Notes: a model not told the origin generated them from the letters alone. Positions 23,041 to 35,570 are shown, counted from the stretch's first letter. The stretch is DNA of 64,000 bases from Magnolia sinica (GCF_029962835.1 NC_080582.1:17554032-17618031), one strand, 5' to 3'. Numbers and translations are program-made.

Positions 23041-23737
23041 AATTCTTATTCGTGAAGGCATTATTCGGTAAGATCCAGATTTTTAAAGAATTATACTGTA
23101 AAATTCAAAATTCCCTGCAAAAATAAAATAACTGAAGATTGCACCTATACATTAACATACCTTATTGATTGTTATGTAAAAACATTTTACTACACTTCCT
23201 AATCCCTACTATATATAATGTCAATAGCATTGGACATTTTTACCCCCACAATTTGTTTTTAATGAAGGATAACTTGAGCATTTTGGGAATTTAAAAATGT
23301 CCATGCTTAACAATGAGCAATCAAGATTTCACCCACAAATTCCAATCAATGGTTAACATTTAGCCTGTTTCTTTCACTTCTTTTAATGGGGCAGCCTGCA
23401 GCATCTTCTCTTCTCCTCGTGTAGCCCGTGAGAAGAAGAAATGGAGGAATACTTTGTGGGATCCATCATGTAGTGTAATGTAAAATCTACTTAGATTATC
23501 AGGTGTGGTTTATTATTATTTGAACTGTGCATGCAAAATATCAGCTTGATAAAATACTTATATGATCACACCAATGAGAATAGTGTAAAATTGCTTACAA
23601 AACCACTCAGTCCATTTGATTTGGCTCACTTGAGCTTTTTAGGCTGATTTTTGTATCTTCACTTCACCCTATTGAGTTAGATTTGATTAATGAGTTTGAC
23701 GAAAGATACCCCACATGATGGTCCACACAAAAACTTA

Positions 23738-24571
23738 GGGGGTATTTGGCGCATGGTATTAGATGGGATTAGGTGGGATGGAATTGCATTTGGCCCCATG
23801 CCAATTCCACCCAACGTTTTGGGAGAATGGGAAAGCTTGGAATTAGATTATATGGAATTGCATTTGGTTTCGGGGCACTGTAGCTATTTTGCTTCCCGCC
23901 TCCTATTTTGAAAATTTAAAAAAGTCTTGTTGATGTTAGCAAGTTGTGTAAGTCCCACCATGATGTGTGGGATATATCTACACCGTCCACCCTTTTTTTG
24001 AGATCATTTTAGAGCATGGGTCCAAAAATCAATTAGATCCAAAGCTCAAGTGGACCCCACGACATAAAGCAGTGGGGATTGAACGCCTACCATTGAAAAC
24101 TTCTTTGGGGCCATATGAGTTTTGGGTCAAGCTGATATTTATGTTTTCCCTTCATCCAAATCTTTTTGACCTTATGAATAGATTCGATGGCAAATAAATA
24201 TCACGCTGGATCCTAGGAAGATTTCAACAGTGGGCATCATTGTTCCCACTGCTTCTTGTGTTGTGGTCCACTTAAGCTATGGATCTGCCTCATTTTTAGG
24301 CTCATGTCATAAAATGAGGTTGCAAAACAAATGAATGAGGTAAATAGAATATACACATGTTATTCTCAATGGTTTCAAATGATGGTGGGTATATCTATTC
24401 AATACATAACAAACCAAAGAGTAAATGCCACCTTGACACTAACATAACATGGAGTTAGGTTTATCCCCTGGTATCCTATGGTGATAGGGAATAATTCACG
24501 TCATATGTAATAATTACATTTTTTGAATCCCATCTCACCTAATCCTTTCTCATACCACGCACCAAACACCC
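23738..24571. mobile_element. Tourist-like (PIF/Harbinger) MITE carrying a foldback element
   Basis: Ends are GGGGGTATTTGGCGCATGG and the complement of GGGTGTTTGGTGCGTGG, continuing inward as GATTAGGTGGGAT against GATTAGGTGAGAT. It is flanked by TTA on both sides (23735-23737 and 24572-24574), the duplication expected for PIF/Harbinger. The basic unit is about 415 bp; foldback copy 10 is inserted in the middle. Confidence 0.8.
23950..24365. mobile_element. Foldback element, copy 10, nested in the Tourist-like MITE
   Basis: The arm GTCCCACCATGATGTGTGG with CACCGTCCACCC, the box CAGTGGGGATTGAACGCC, the centre GACCTTATGAATAGATTCGATGG and the right boxes GTTGTGGTCCACTTAAGC are all present. The outermost termini are worn, so the boundaries are approximate. 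Confidence 0.75.
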
Positions 24572-25462
24572 TTATGAATGAAATTATTTTTATATAGTTC
24601 AATATGACGCCCCCATCAAAGTTGTTGATCTAGCTGAATTTTTTTATACCTCAACACCAAACATGGAGTATAGAATTTCACAAGCACAATGGATTTTACA
24701 GTTATAACATGGGGCTGGTTGGTTCGGGTATTATGTAAAACAAGTGTTATAGAAGACTCCAATCTCTCTCCTCACATGTTTTTATCCTCTTTTTTTCTCC
24801 TTTGAATTTCTCTCCCATTTCTTTTTCTATCCATTCTTCGCTTCGAACACGTGCCATACTTCTAGTTACATGATAATTCAATTTCCTGACTAGAAGATGA
24901 TATGGTGGAGAAGGAAGAACCATAATATGGTGGAGCCATCTTATGAGGAGTACCCCATTGCTACCAGAGCACTATACAAATACAATACTCCTAGTTGCAT
25001 TTGGAGACCTTGTCGACTTTACAAAATTGTTCATCAGATTCAACATACATGTCATGGTCTACACTACAAATATGCCACGAGTATATTAACCATTTGATTG
25101 CTAAAGTTTAATATAAATGGTCAAAATTGCTTAAAAATATCTCTAATTAACAATCCAGTATAATTGTATTTTAGGGCATATCATAGATTACTTATGTGTC
25201 TAAAAAATCAATTTTTGTTTGGCTCAAAATTCAATTGTTGGTGCATGTGTATTGTGCCTGGTATGTGAGAGCCTTTTATATCTCAATTCAAATATAATGC
25301 CTATGACTCTAAGCGTCAAGATAGCCAAAGAGACCATGAGAGGTTGTTTATGATCGATAGCTCAACCGTCTATTTAGCCACCTGTATGTGTAATTTAGCA
25401 ATTTGCGAAGGAAAGGATTCGTCATTTTAAAGAGTTCTTTTTACCTTTCAACGGAAAGGATT
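24572..25462. other. Intergenic DNA; no gene
   Basis: No supported feature. 24770-24830 is a pyrimidine-rich stretch. Confidence 0.5.
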
Positions 25463-25545
25463 CACTACCAGAAAAATGACCAACGTCGATGGTCGTGTAG
25501 TGGTTTTTCTGACTGCTTTTAGTTGTCGGCGAATCACAAAAATCT
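25463..25545. mobile_element. CACTA-type transposon terminus (single end)
   Basis: CACTACCAGAAAAATGACC closely matches the CACTACAAGAAAA ends of plant CACTA (CMC) elements. The following GTCGATGGTCGTGTAGTGG and TTAGTTGTCGGCG look like short subterminal repeats. No opposite terminus was found; the segment is cut by foldback copy 11. Confidence 0.6.
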
Positions 25546-25720
25546 GTAATGGACATTCAGTCACCATTGTTTTCCTTTGGTGTGGTTCACATGAGATTTA
25601 TATCTGACTCATTTTTTGGATCAAGCCCTAGAATGATCCTGAGAAATGGATGGATGGTGTGGATAAAGCACATACATCATGGTGGGGCCCGTAGAGCACC
25701 GACTACTACCTACCTAGTTA
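25546..25720. mobile_element. Foldback element, copy 11 (right half only)
   Basis: Contains only the right-hand boxes: CATTCAGTCACCATTG, GGTGTGGTTCACATGAG, AATGGATGGATGGTGTGG and CATACATCATGGTGGGGCCC. Confidence 0.72.
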
Positions 25721-25750
25721 GTGGCAGCGTTGGGAGCCCAACAGATGCAT

Positions 25751-26273
25751 AAGCGGATTGCGTCCTAGCCCCACCCGGACGATTTGTTCGGATAGGGATT
25801 TGTGGGGCCCACCTTGATGTATGGGTTTTTATCTATGCCGTCCATACATACGTACATATCATTTTAGGGTTTGAACCCAAAAACTAGGTGGAACTAATGC
25901 TTAAGTGGATTACAAAGTGAGGATTGAACACCCACCATTAAAAATTTCTTGGGAGCTGTAGAAGTTTTGGATCAAGCTTATATTTTTGCTTTCAATTCAT
26001 CCAAGTCTACATGACATTATGAATAGGTTGGATGGTAAAAAAAACATCACGGTGGCCCTTAGAAAGGCCTCAACGGTGGGTGTCATTATCATTGTTGCTT
26101 CCTTTTGGTGTGGCCCACTGGAGCTGTGGACCTACCTAAATTTTTGCATCATTCTGTAAAATGATATGAGAAAAGGGATGAATGGAGTGGATAAAGACGT
26201 TACATCATGGTGGGCCCATAGAGCCCTGCCCGAACGGAACATTGTATGGGCCGGGGTAGGACGAAATCCGTTT
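25751..26273. mobile_element. Foldback element, copy 12 (GCGGATTGCGTCC subfamily)
   Basis: The left end AAGCGGATTGCGTCCTAGCC and right end (complement AAACGGATTTCGTCCTACCC) pair, followed by GTTCGGATAGGG against GTTCGGGCAGGG and the common GTGGGGCCCACC arm. All centre landmarks are present. No matching 9-mers flank it. Confidence 0.82.
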
Positions 26274-26344
26274 CCTTCCCCTTTCAATCTGTCTCTCCCT
26301 CAAAATCAGAAAACCCCAACATGAGAAGAACCCCCCAAATCCAG

Positions 26345-26346
<2 letters not shown>

Positions 26347-26384
<38 letters not shown>
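26347..26384. repeat. (CT)n microsatellite
   Basis: An uninterrupted CT run of about 38 bp. Confidence 0.95.
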
Positions 26385-26385
<1 letters not shown>

Positions 26386-26657
26386 GCAAAATAGGAAAAA
26401 ATATAAGGCATTTCTGTATATCGTCCAAAATCCTCCCATTCTAGAGCTATTCGTCTAAAATCCTAAGGTATTTTCTGCAGATCGGTGAGAGAATGTAAGA
26501 GTTTGTAGCATTTTCTCTGATTTCTGGCTTTTTTGTTCAGACGCCTGCGATTAGATCGATTTTCACTATTTGTTGAAGTTGTGACTTTTGGACCGTTAGA
26601 TGATGACCAAATTTAGGACACTAATATAGATTATTATCCTACACACATCTGTATAAC

Positions 26658-26949
26658 TGTAACCCCAATCAATGCTCAGTGTCCGTCGATCTGACTTAGG
26701 GCTTCCCTCATTGATCGATATGTCCGATCATCGAATGGTTATATCCAAACACTGATCTCCTAGTGGGGCACTTATCCCCTATCTTGAATTGACACGTACA
26801 CCTCCCAATGGGTTCGTTGGTTGTAAACAACCTTCCATAGGGTTAGTATAATGAATATTTGGCCTTTTGGGCTATTTTCACCCATTCTGGCACCAAAAAT
26901 AGCTTTTTATTTCACACCTCCTCTTCCCATACGATTTTCCCCCTAAACT

Positions 26950-26996
<47 letters not shown>

Positions 26997-29138
26997 TTGA
27001 GGTTTGCCTCCCTCCCCTTTGATCATTGATCTAGCTGTAACCAGACCCTTCGCCAAAGCCTTTCCGCTAGTGATTGAAGGTAAGTTCTGAGCCTTACTTC
27101 CGAAATCCTAGTTCATGTAGGTTGGTCTTCCCTAATCTTACAAAGCTTTCATACTTGTTTAGGTCTCGGTGATCTTTTCTTAAAACCATAACCCTAGATG
27201 TGATATAAGTTGGGCGAATAATCACACAGTGCAGACTATTGTCCTAGGTTTTCATTTATCAACCCTAGAGGGTGATGGACTATGATTCCTCTTTGATATA
27301 GTAGGAACCCCATGTTAAGTATGCCTTAAATGCTTTACCTGGGAAATATTCGATTTGGCTAGTATTAGTAGCTAATATGTATGACGAAATGCTTGTTTAT
27401 TATAATGTTTATCTTGTCGTAGTTTGATTTACAATTCATGATGATAATCGTAGATTCCAAATGATGTTTGATGCGTATTTAGCCTTGGGCATGTTGCATG
27501 AATTTTGTTGTGACTTGAACATGGTTACTCATGAATTCCTATTGTTTGTTGCCCTGACATGTAGTGTTTCATTTTGAGCTAAGCTTGAGATCCTGGTTAA
27601 CGTGAATATAATTCCATACAATCGATTAGTATATTCTATAAATTAGAGTATGGTTGAAAGATATTGAGTCTTGCCAGACCGTGAAGTAAGGGATGGCTAC
27701 CAGAATTGGCCATCCTCGACTCGTGTGACTGACCGAGGTGGAACTTGGGCGATTAGTAGTAGTCGGAACTACATGGGATGCTTATACCCAATACCAGTTT
27801 GTCTAGAGCTTTCCATGGACAATTAGATCAGTTCATTGTACGGCTCGATTGCCTAAATGTCTAGTGATTGCACAACCCAATATGGGATCCAAAATATCCT
27901 ATTACCGACAAATAAGGTTCATTCATAACCGTTAGTGCAATATAATCCAATAAGACTCGGGGGTTGGACATGGTGGTATGGGATTGGACACCATGTCCGA
28001 ACTGTCGACCTACGCTGGGGTGACATGCTTTTCACATTAGCAAAATATTGGGTGACAAGTCCGCCATATTGATAAAATATTTGGTGACGAGCCTTCTTGT
28101 AGTGACCATTGAACACTAAGGAATGTCACGATCCTATCATGTTGACAATGACAATGGTGGCCTGCCTTCTCCACACTTGGGTTGGGTGACGATCTTTTCC
28201 CTAGCTGTGACTGTCCCTTGGCAACTAACCCCACTATGAATCCGACTGATTTATAAGAATTATGGGGTGATGAACCTTGAAATGGATTAAGGGACACTGG
28301 TAAGTAGCCACCTAGTGCCGTAATGAGCCATGTGATCTGAATTGAGACCTACGATACAATGGTGGTATCCTTGCTTCCCCAACCAACTGTTTTGAACTAA
28401 AATCAATAAATACTCATCTAATCATGCATAATATAACATTGTTGGGTTATGCTGCGGGTCAACCATTGCGCATATCTTGACGTTCTCACTAGTGATAATG
28501 TTGATTGATTTGATATTAATATTGTTGATCTCGAGCCATGCATACACATTTCTTATCATTCATTCATTTAAAGAACTAGAGATAGGGATTGTCTATTTTG
28601 AATGCTATCATCGCCCGTGTTTGTATATGTTTGATAACATGTGAAACTTTGGTTAATAGTAGCATTGAGTGGATCATCACTATCACCTGAGACGATGTTT
28701 TAAAACATCAAGCTGACGATTTCGTCGATGCAGGTGCCCTAGATGAGGATATACTTGTTGAGGAGTACATGGACCCCATCGAGGAGTTCTCATATTTTCA
28801 ATATACAGATGACCAGTTATAACTTGGCATCCTTAGACCGTCGGGGGCTTCGTTTGTTCTTTTGGATGGAGATGCACATTATATGATTATTTTGGACTTG
28901 TATACTGAGTCCCCAGTTGGGTGGACTCTATGACTTGTGGGTTATATGTATGTACTTATTGAGACTCTGTTGTATATACTTGGGATCATGATGATATGTG
29001 TTGTTTAGTTTACCTCACACGAATGATTATAATAATTCGGTAACTGTATAAATGAAACATGCTTTCACAAAACATTAGTGACACCTGAAATATTGGGCAT
29101 CGAGTTCGTGCTCGACCCCTAAAATTTAGGGTATTATA
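26658..29138 (+). mobile_element. Tekay/Del-like LTR, second copy (5' end tentative)
   Basis: Colinear with 9060-11458: GA-rich leader (a perfect GA run at about 26952-26992), GAAGGTAAGTTCTGAGCC, ACCATAACCCTAGATGTG, CAGACTATTGTCCTAGG, repeated GGGTGACGAGCC-type phrases, the GATGCAGGTGCC block (about 28730), and the end AAAATTTAGGGTATTATA. The left limit is placed at TGTAACCCCAATC, which would make it about 0.6 kb shorter than the first copy. Strong divergence and no target duplication; age difference or truncation cannot be told apart. Confidence 0.6.
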
Positions 29139-30225
29139 TGTACTCAACTCGAGTTCGATTTAATAGTTACGACCGTAGGCACCAAATCAGTCCGTAAGAT
29201 TAGACCTATGAAGGTTAACTTGACTATTTAACCACCAATGTTGTAGTGATCAGGCAATTTAGAAGGGGAGGGTTAATTCTTCTGAATGAGATTTTTTTTA
29301 AAAAAAATCTTAAGCTAAGGATTTTTCTTTCAACGGTGATCACGGGACTTAGGTTTCTTAATGATGCAATAATGGATGGAAATAATTAAATATTGAGGGC
29401 TGAAACGATGATTTTATTAATTTATGATGAAGTCCAGTACAATCAGCGCAGAAACAAAATAAGTAGAGAAGTAAAATAAAGATAAATACTTATGATCACT
29501 TGTATGGACAAGCGATCGAGGTGGATGGTCAACATATGTGACCGGTGTGATCTTTCAAGTAATGCCTCGATTGATCGGGGATTCAACGATAGTTGGTTTT
29601 GAATATTTACACTACTCTTAAGTGTATGGGCTAGATAACATCACTCTAAACTACCTTAAATTCCAAACGTTTTGCAGTGGGGTTGGACAAAAGTGAAGGA
29701 ACTTAAGCTAAGATAAAATAGTGTTGCACGGTGTAGAGAAGTTGTGTGTATGTTTTGGAGTGGGCTTGGAGCTGTTCATCGTGTGCTACTTGTATCGATT
29801 TGGTGAGGCGATGATCATACTGTAATTTTCACACCGTGAGAGATTTGGATGATTAGTCATGCGGATCTACTGATTTTCCATGTAAGCATAGCCGGTTACA
29901 TCGTGATTGGATTCTTTCCTTTTACATATGTTTTTTCCTCCTTCTTTTAAAGACTCTTGCTTTGTAAAGAATTACTTTTTTAAGACTTTAGCCCCGGTCT
30001 TCATGGTATGGCTTCCATGTTGCACCTTTTGAACCGTTTGATCTAATTGTGATTGGCCAGGTGTAAACACCTCTGTTTATTGGGTTTGTATAGGTTAGGC
30101 TAATAGTTGTTTCCTCGAAAGCCATTAATCCAATGAAACCCATCATGTATGGATTACCCCAAAAACTCTCGTTCTCCTTAGTTGGAGAACTCTTTAACCT
30201 TTTCAATTGTTGGCATTAAAATACA
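29139..30225. other. Intergenic DNA; no gene
   Basis: AT-rich, with no ORF, RNA gene or repeat that I can support. Confidence 0.5.
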
Positions 30226-30583
30226 GGAGCAGATTAGGGGCCGCAGGGCTCACTCAAGAAGGTGCAGTACTTACTGTGGGGCCTACTTTGATATATGCAT
30301 TCTATATCCACTTTGTCCAATCTGTTGTGGAATATCATTTTAAGCATGAGACAATAGAAATAAAGGAGATCCAAATCTAAGGTGGAACCTGTTATAGGAA
30401 ATAATGGCGATTGAACACTCCATTAAAAATTTCTTACCTTCCACTGTAATTTCTATGTAATGTTTATTTTACCTGATAAGGCCAAATAAACAAACTTAGA
30501 TGAAGGGAAAATACAAATATCAGTTTGATCCGGAACTTTTATGAAGGCAAGCCCCTGATAAGGGCCGCACCAAATCGACTCTC
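30226..30583. mobile_element. Foldback element, copy 13 (GGATTAGG subfamily, shortened)
   Basis: The left end GGAGCAGATTAGGGGCCGC and right end (complement GAGAGTCGATTTGG) pair. It keeps GTGGGGCCTACTTTGAT and the GTGGAACCTGTTATAGG box, but the right half is replaced by a short arm (ATAAGGGCCGCACC). Confidence 0.7.
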
Positions 30584-30630
30584 TTAACATAGTTAACCAG
30601 GAATACACCAACAATCCACAATCAAACCAT

Positions 30631-30738
30631 CAAAGTCTAAATCTTCGATGGTTAAGATCTTTTGATTTGGAAGATTTTTTATACCAAAGTCTAAATCTTC
30701 AATGGTTAAGATCTTTTAATTTGGAAGATTTTTTAGAC
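30631..30738. repeat. 54-bp tandem duplication
   Basis: CAAAGTCTAAATCTTC through GGAAGATTTTTTA occurs twice (30631 and 30685) with a few differences. Confidence 0.85.
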
Positions 30739-30811
30739 ATGGTCAATCGATGATAGGCGATTATAGATCTCTGTCTCGGTCAAACTAACTAATCACAGGA
30801 CACGTACTTGG

Positions 30812-31379
30812 CTTCGGTGAATCCTAGGATCCACCGAGGTGGGTGCATCCCCTGACTGTGGAGCCCACCTTGATGTATTTTCTTTACATCTACGCCGTCC
30901 ATCTGGTTTGAAAGATCATTTTAGGGCATGTTTCAAAAAAATTAATAATAATAATAAATCTAATCCAAATATCAGGTGGATCATACCACAGGAAAAGTGG
31001 CAATCCAATACTGACCATTAGGAACTTCTTGGGAGCCACTGGAATGTTTATTTGACATCCAACTTGTTGATAAGGTTTTTTTTTAAAATAAAAATAAAAA
31101 ATGAAAAAATAATAAAAAGGAGAGAGAGAGACCTGTATGAAGGGGCATATAAACATCAGCTAGAACCAAAACTACCATTGCCTTCAATAAATTTTTAATG
31201 GTCAATCATTGTTTCCTGTGGTATGGTCCACCTGAGGTTTGAATCAATTTCATTTTTAGTATCACGCCATAAAATTAGCTGTGAAAACGGATGGACGGTG
31301 TGGATGTAAGGAATATACATCACGGTGGACTCCACAGTCAGGGATCACCCACTTAGGTGGATCCGGTCATCCACCGAAA
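30812..31379. mobile_element. Foldback element, copy 14 (GGATCCACC subfamily)
   Basis: The left arm CTTCGGTGAATCCTAGGATC pairs with the complement of the right arm (TTTCGGTGGATGACCGGATC), then GTGGGTGCATCCCCTGACTG against GTGGGTGATCCCTGACTG, then the common GTGGAGCCCACCTTGATG box. The loop holds an A-rich and GAGAGA insertion (31074-31130). No clear target duplication. Confidence 0.82.
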
Positions 31380-32102
31380 CCACGCCCCTTTCAAATATTA
31401 AACGTCCGTTAAAAAAATGCCGAATAAATTTTCTTAAGTACGACTCATGTGTCCAGGTTGGTACGCTTGAGATTTGTGTACCAAACATATCCCACCATCC
31501 ATTGTTGGTGAATGGGAATCCCGATGCACATTCAAATTTCGCTTTGGAAGGCTTCTCGATAAGTGGTCAGAAAATGTGTGCTCGGATTCCTGTCTGAAAT
31601 TGGTGTCGGTTGGGTTTACCATCTCTTACATTTCACTGCGGTGTACGGTGGACCATAGGCACACATCTCCTATGTAATTAGCAATCAACATTCATAAATG
31701 TCCATCTACACCGTTCAAAATGTGCATCTATTACACACACATGGTTAGTAGAAAGAAACTGAGACTAAATAGATGATTCTAACCATCCGTTTTCACCTTC
31801 ATTTAACGAGTACTGACCAAATATTTAGAATTTGCTAATGAGTTTGACTTTATGAGATGTAGCTCATCTCTAGCAGAATTCAGATGGTCTGGATTGAATT
31901 ATACGTGTGCCACATGTGAAATGGATGCGTGCATGAGTACAATCTACCATACTCCTTTAGGAAACATATAATTCCATTAATTTTAAATTTAGAGAAATTG
32001 ACCACTGTGAACTCCGCCTTTTACCCGGCGTCTTTTGAACGTGATACCGAACTTTACTTTCCCAAAGTAAACCATATCAGATATAAACTTATAAAATTAA
32101 CT
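31380..32102. other. Intergenic DNA; no gene
   Basis: No supported feature in this stretch. Confidence 0.5.
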
Positions 32103-32660
32103 GGGAAAAAACTTTGATACTCTGGCAGAGCGTGACACATGATATGCATGCACTTAGAAACTGCATACATGGCGTAAAATTAATTTAAACTGAACCGTCC
32201 AAATTATGGGAACCAGTTTGGATGTATTATTTACCAAATATTGTGCTTATTTAATATCTGAATATCGGACTGGTGGACATTTATCGGACGGTTGGAAATT
32301 AAAATATCCAACTGACCTATTTTGTCAAACAACCGTCCGCAAATCATAAGTTTGGATATTCCAAGCAATATAATTTTTGGGTTTAAGATTTAGTAGAAGT
32401 GGACAAACATAAGCTATTTAATTTATTTTATGTTTATCAGGTAGAGAATTTCGTGGGACCTTACTCTTGCCCGGGTGGTAGGCTCCCAGGAGTTTCAACT
32501 CCTGGTCAAGGGCTCGAGTACCCATAGATTGGTGAAATTCCACCAGCGTGAGTGTGTGGGGTGTGTGTGAAAAAAAACAAAAAAAAGTAGAGAATTTCAT
32601 AGTGCCTGCGTATCAAGCGTGATGCTCTGCCAGGGTATCAAATATATAACTCCCCGTTAA
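32103..32660. mobile_element. TTTGATACTCTG-family MITE (hAT-like), copy 1, carrying a SINE
   Basis: The left end TTTGATACTCTGGCAGAGCG and the complement of the right end (TTTGATACCCTGGCAGAGCA) pair; the next blocks TGATATGCATGCACTTAGAA and TGATACGCAGGCACTATGAA also pair. The same termini occur at 35571-35975, where an 8-bp duplication points to hAT. A SINE (32453-32586) sits near its right end. Confidence 0.78.
32453..32586 (+). mobile_element. tRNA-derived SINE, copy 2, with perfect 12-bp target duplication
   Basis: Starts GTGGGACCTTACTCTTGCCC (A-box region), then GGTCAAGGGCTCGAGTACCC (B box), GGTGAAATTCCACCAGCGTG, and ends in GTGTGTGAAAAAAAACAAAA. It is flanked by GTAGAGAATTTC at 32441-32452 and 32587-32598. 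Length 134 bp. RNA polymerase III transcription and LINE-driven insertion are expected for this class. Confidence 0.92.
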
Positions 32661-32936
32661 TACGAAATATTGATGGCCAGGTACTGCCGATGTACCATAA
32701 GCTTACCATGCAACTCCCTTTTTCCCCTTTAATGTGAGTCTTGCCAAAAGATCATCCCATCATGAAGATCCCCTAGAGTGAAAAATCAGGCCGATCACTC
32801 CTTATGGATCTACATTGTGGGTCCTACCTTTTTAACGGTTTGGATGTCGTATACACATGTGACACAGTGGGGAAGAAAAGGTGCAGTACGATAAGCTTAT
32901 TATAGTCCGCACGACAGTACCTGATCAGCTAGTAGC
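32647..32936. other. Intergenic DNA; no gene
   Basis: No supported feature apart from the MITE end at its left edge. Confidence 0.45.
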
Positions 32937-32945
32937 GATCCAGTG

Positions 32946-33171
32946 GGAAGCGGATTGCCTGTGGCCCCACCATACGATATCCCTGGCCCGACGTGGCCCA
33001 AGCTCTGTGGGCCCCATTGTTATGTATGTGCTTTTTTCATGCCTTTCATCCTTTTTTTTTCCAGCTCCTTTTATGTTATAAGTCCAAGAATGTAGACCAC
33101 ACCAGAGAAAATCAGTGGGGATTCAACGCACCATTTAAAACTTCCCGGGGGGTACAGAAGTTTTGAATCAC

Positions 33172-33232
<61 letters not shown>

Positions 33233-33496
33233 CCTTCATCCAGGTCTGTGTTACCTCATGAACAGGTTGGATGAAAAAAGAAAAAATCAAGGTGGGCCCG
33301 AGGAATTGTTCAACTGTAGGCGTTCAATCCTCACTGTTTTATGTGGTGTGTTCTATTTGAGCCTTGGATATGTATCATTTTTGGGGTCATTCCATAAAAT
33401 GAGCTGTAAAAACGGATGGACGGCGTGGATAACATACATACATCACTGTAGGCCCACAGAGCTTGGGCCACGTCGTGCCACCGGCAATCCGCTTCC
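32946..33496. mobile_element. Foldback element, copy 15, perfect 9-bp target duplication
   Basis: Termini GGAAGCGGATTGCC and its exact complement GGCAATCCGCTTCC, flanked on both sides by GATCCAGTG (32937-32945 and 33497-33505). Inner arms share GACGTGGCCCAAGCTCTGTG with their complement, then the family boxes. The loop has expanded into an AT microsatellite (33174-33230). This copy fixes the true ends of the family and shows the Mutator-type duplication length. Confidence 0.95.
33174..33230. repeat. (AT)n microsatellite in the loop of foldback copy 15
   Basis: About 57 bp of uninterrupted AT. Confidence 0.95.
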
Positions 33497-33505
33497 GATC
33501 CAGTG

Positions 33506-35570
33506 GGCCAAGTAGGTGGAAAGCTTCCCATGCACGTAGTTGCATTTGGCCTCTTTGACATCGACGTCACTTATCTAGACCGTTCATTAGCACCATTTCA
33601 CTCTTCATAGGCTTCGTGGAGAAATCGTTCTGAGTTGATGATCCAAATCATCCAAGCAGCCGCATGTAAGAAATAAACGTACAAGATCACTCCCAGAAGA
33701 TAAGTTCAGTCGTGTACGTACTGGGCCGTCCGATTGCTGTGATTTTAATGCAGTAGTGGAAGAAGAAAATGCTTGATCTAATGAACGGTTCAGATATGTG
33801 ATGCGGATGCCAATTAGTTCAAATGCAACCGTGTATGGTAAGGTTTCAAGGCACTTGAACCAGAATATCATTTACTCCTGACATTTCTCTCATGATTGAA
33901 AATCACAGAAGTTCAGGTTAAAATGATCCAACGGCCCCAACTGCTGCCACGTGCAAAAAGGGGTCCAGCCCTTGGGCCCACCTAGCCACTCTCAAGGCAG
34001 CTCACCTGACTTCTCTCTTCACACTCATTCCCACATAACACTCCGAGGTCTACACCACCGTATATGTTAGTGTGATAAACAATTACAATATCCAAGCCAT
34101 CCATCATAAAGGTAGCACCATGCAGTTTCCAAATGGCAAGAATCAGGCCGATACACTAGTCCGCTGGGCCACATCTAACTGAAAAAAGTGTACGGTCATG
34201 AAAATCGGCTGAAGTTTTCTAACCCGTCCAATTGTTTCTAATATTACGGCATTCCTATCCAGTGGACCGTTAACATCTGCACGGTGTGGTCCACCTGACG
34301 TACGGCTTGGATATTTCACCAGCCCGCTACGCTGGCCTATGTGATGGCCTGTGCATCCCCATCATTTCTGCTGCCATCTCACTTGCGCAGGACATACAAC
34401 CCATGCAAACATTGGGCCCCACCATAAAAATGTTATAAACTCATTAGGTCAGTGGCCACTCTGTCGAAACCAATGAATGCCTAAATAGCTCTACATATAG
34501 GTGTGGCCCATCTGATTATTGGATTGCCTGTCTATTTTAGGGAAGTGACCTTCATGGTGGGGCCCGCATTTTGAACGGTTAAGATGTCCTGTACAAGAGA
34601 CAGGAAGGCTGGACTCATGGGGCTGCATGGGAAGTCAGCATACAACTGACTGTAGGTGATCATTTCAAAAAGGTCGCGAGCCGGAGTCTCCCACCACCAT
34701 GAGGAAGTGTGCCAAAGGAAATTCGGTTTCAGGTTTACACTCTTTCTCTATTACTCAAGTCGCTTTCACATCTCATTTTTGTACATGTCTGTGCCAGGAC
34801 TGTGGGGCCCACCTGCTGAATGGACCGGATGTTGCCCACATGCAACATATTGGCACTTGTGCTGCGGAAACCCTCAGGATTTCTCTTTGTAAAACTAAAA
34901 ATACATATAAACAACCAACTACCTGCAACCAGCTGCATGCCTAACTCATACAACCCCAAATTTCCCCAAAACATATCACCTGTACAAGAAATCGGAGCCA
35001 TGAAAAATACACGCCCTACCATAAATATTAATCCTAGAAAATCGTGCCAATCCACTCATTAGATAGGACACACCAGTATGTTGATACAGACAATCCTCTA
35101 TCCATTGATTTCAATCCGTGGACTTTATGATGAGTGTATGAATATGATTTTTCTCATAGACCATCTTCATGGTGTTTCCTACCACTTTCATGGATCCGAT
35201 GCTTTGAAAAATTGACACGTGTATGGTAATTTGGTGCTGTATACTAAGATTACATACAGCCGGCTGTATACAGTCAATTCTCATATTAGAGAGAAAGCAA
35301 TCCTAGTGCAGTCCATAAACACATGTTCTTAAATGTTATTTTTTATATGGGAAGTAGCGTCCAATAAAATAAATATCAAAACCCTAGGTTTTGGTGGGGC
35401 GCCAAACCTCGGCCCACCAAATTCACGCTCCTCGTTGCATGCATGGCGGCAGACAGGCCCAAAACACCCGTATCTTCCATTCCACGCCATAGTACACAAG
35501 ATCACACCTTCCATATCAATCCCTCCAAAAAACCCACATTCAGCACTTTCTCACACAACCTTTTTTGATT
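33506..35570. other. Intergenic DNA; no gene recognised
   Basis: About 2 kb with scattered GTGGTCCACC and GGGCCCACC words but no complete element. The short ORFs on both strands lack domain features, good codon context or conserved motifs. It could hold decayed elements or an unrecognised non-coding gene; I see nothing to support either. Confidence 0.5.

Noticed and set aside
22274..32586. tRNA genes at the TTCGAG-containing segments
   Set aside because: A- and B-box-like words are present but no cloverleaf can be drawn; A-rich tails and target duplications show they are SINEs.
34656..35062. Overlapping ORFs on both strands
   Set aside because: No recognisable motif, mutual overlap, and no promoter or splice pattern.
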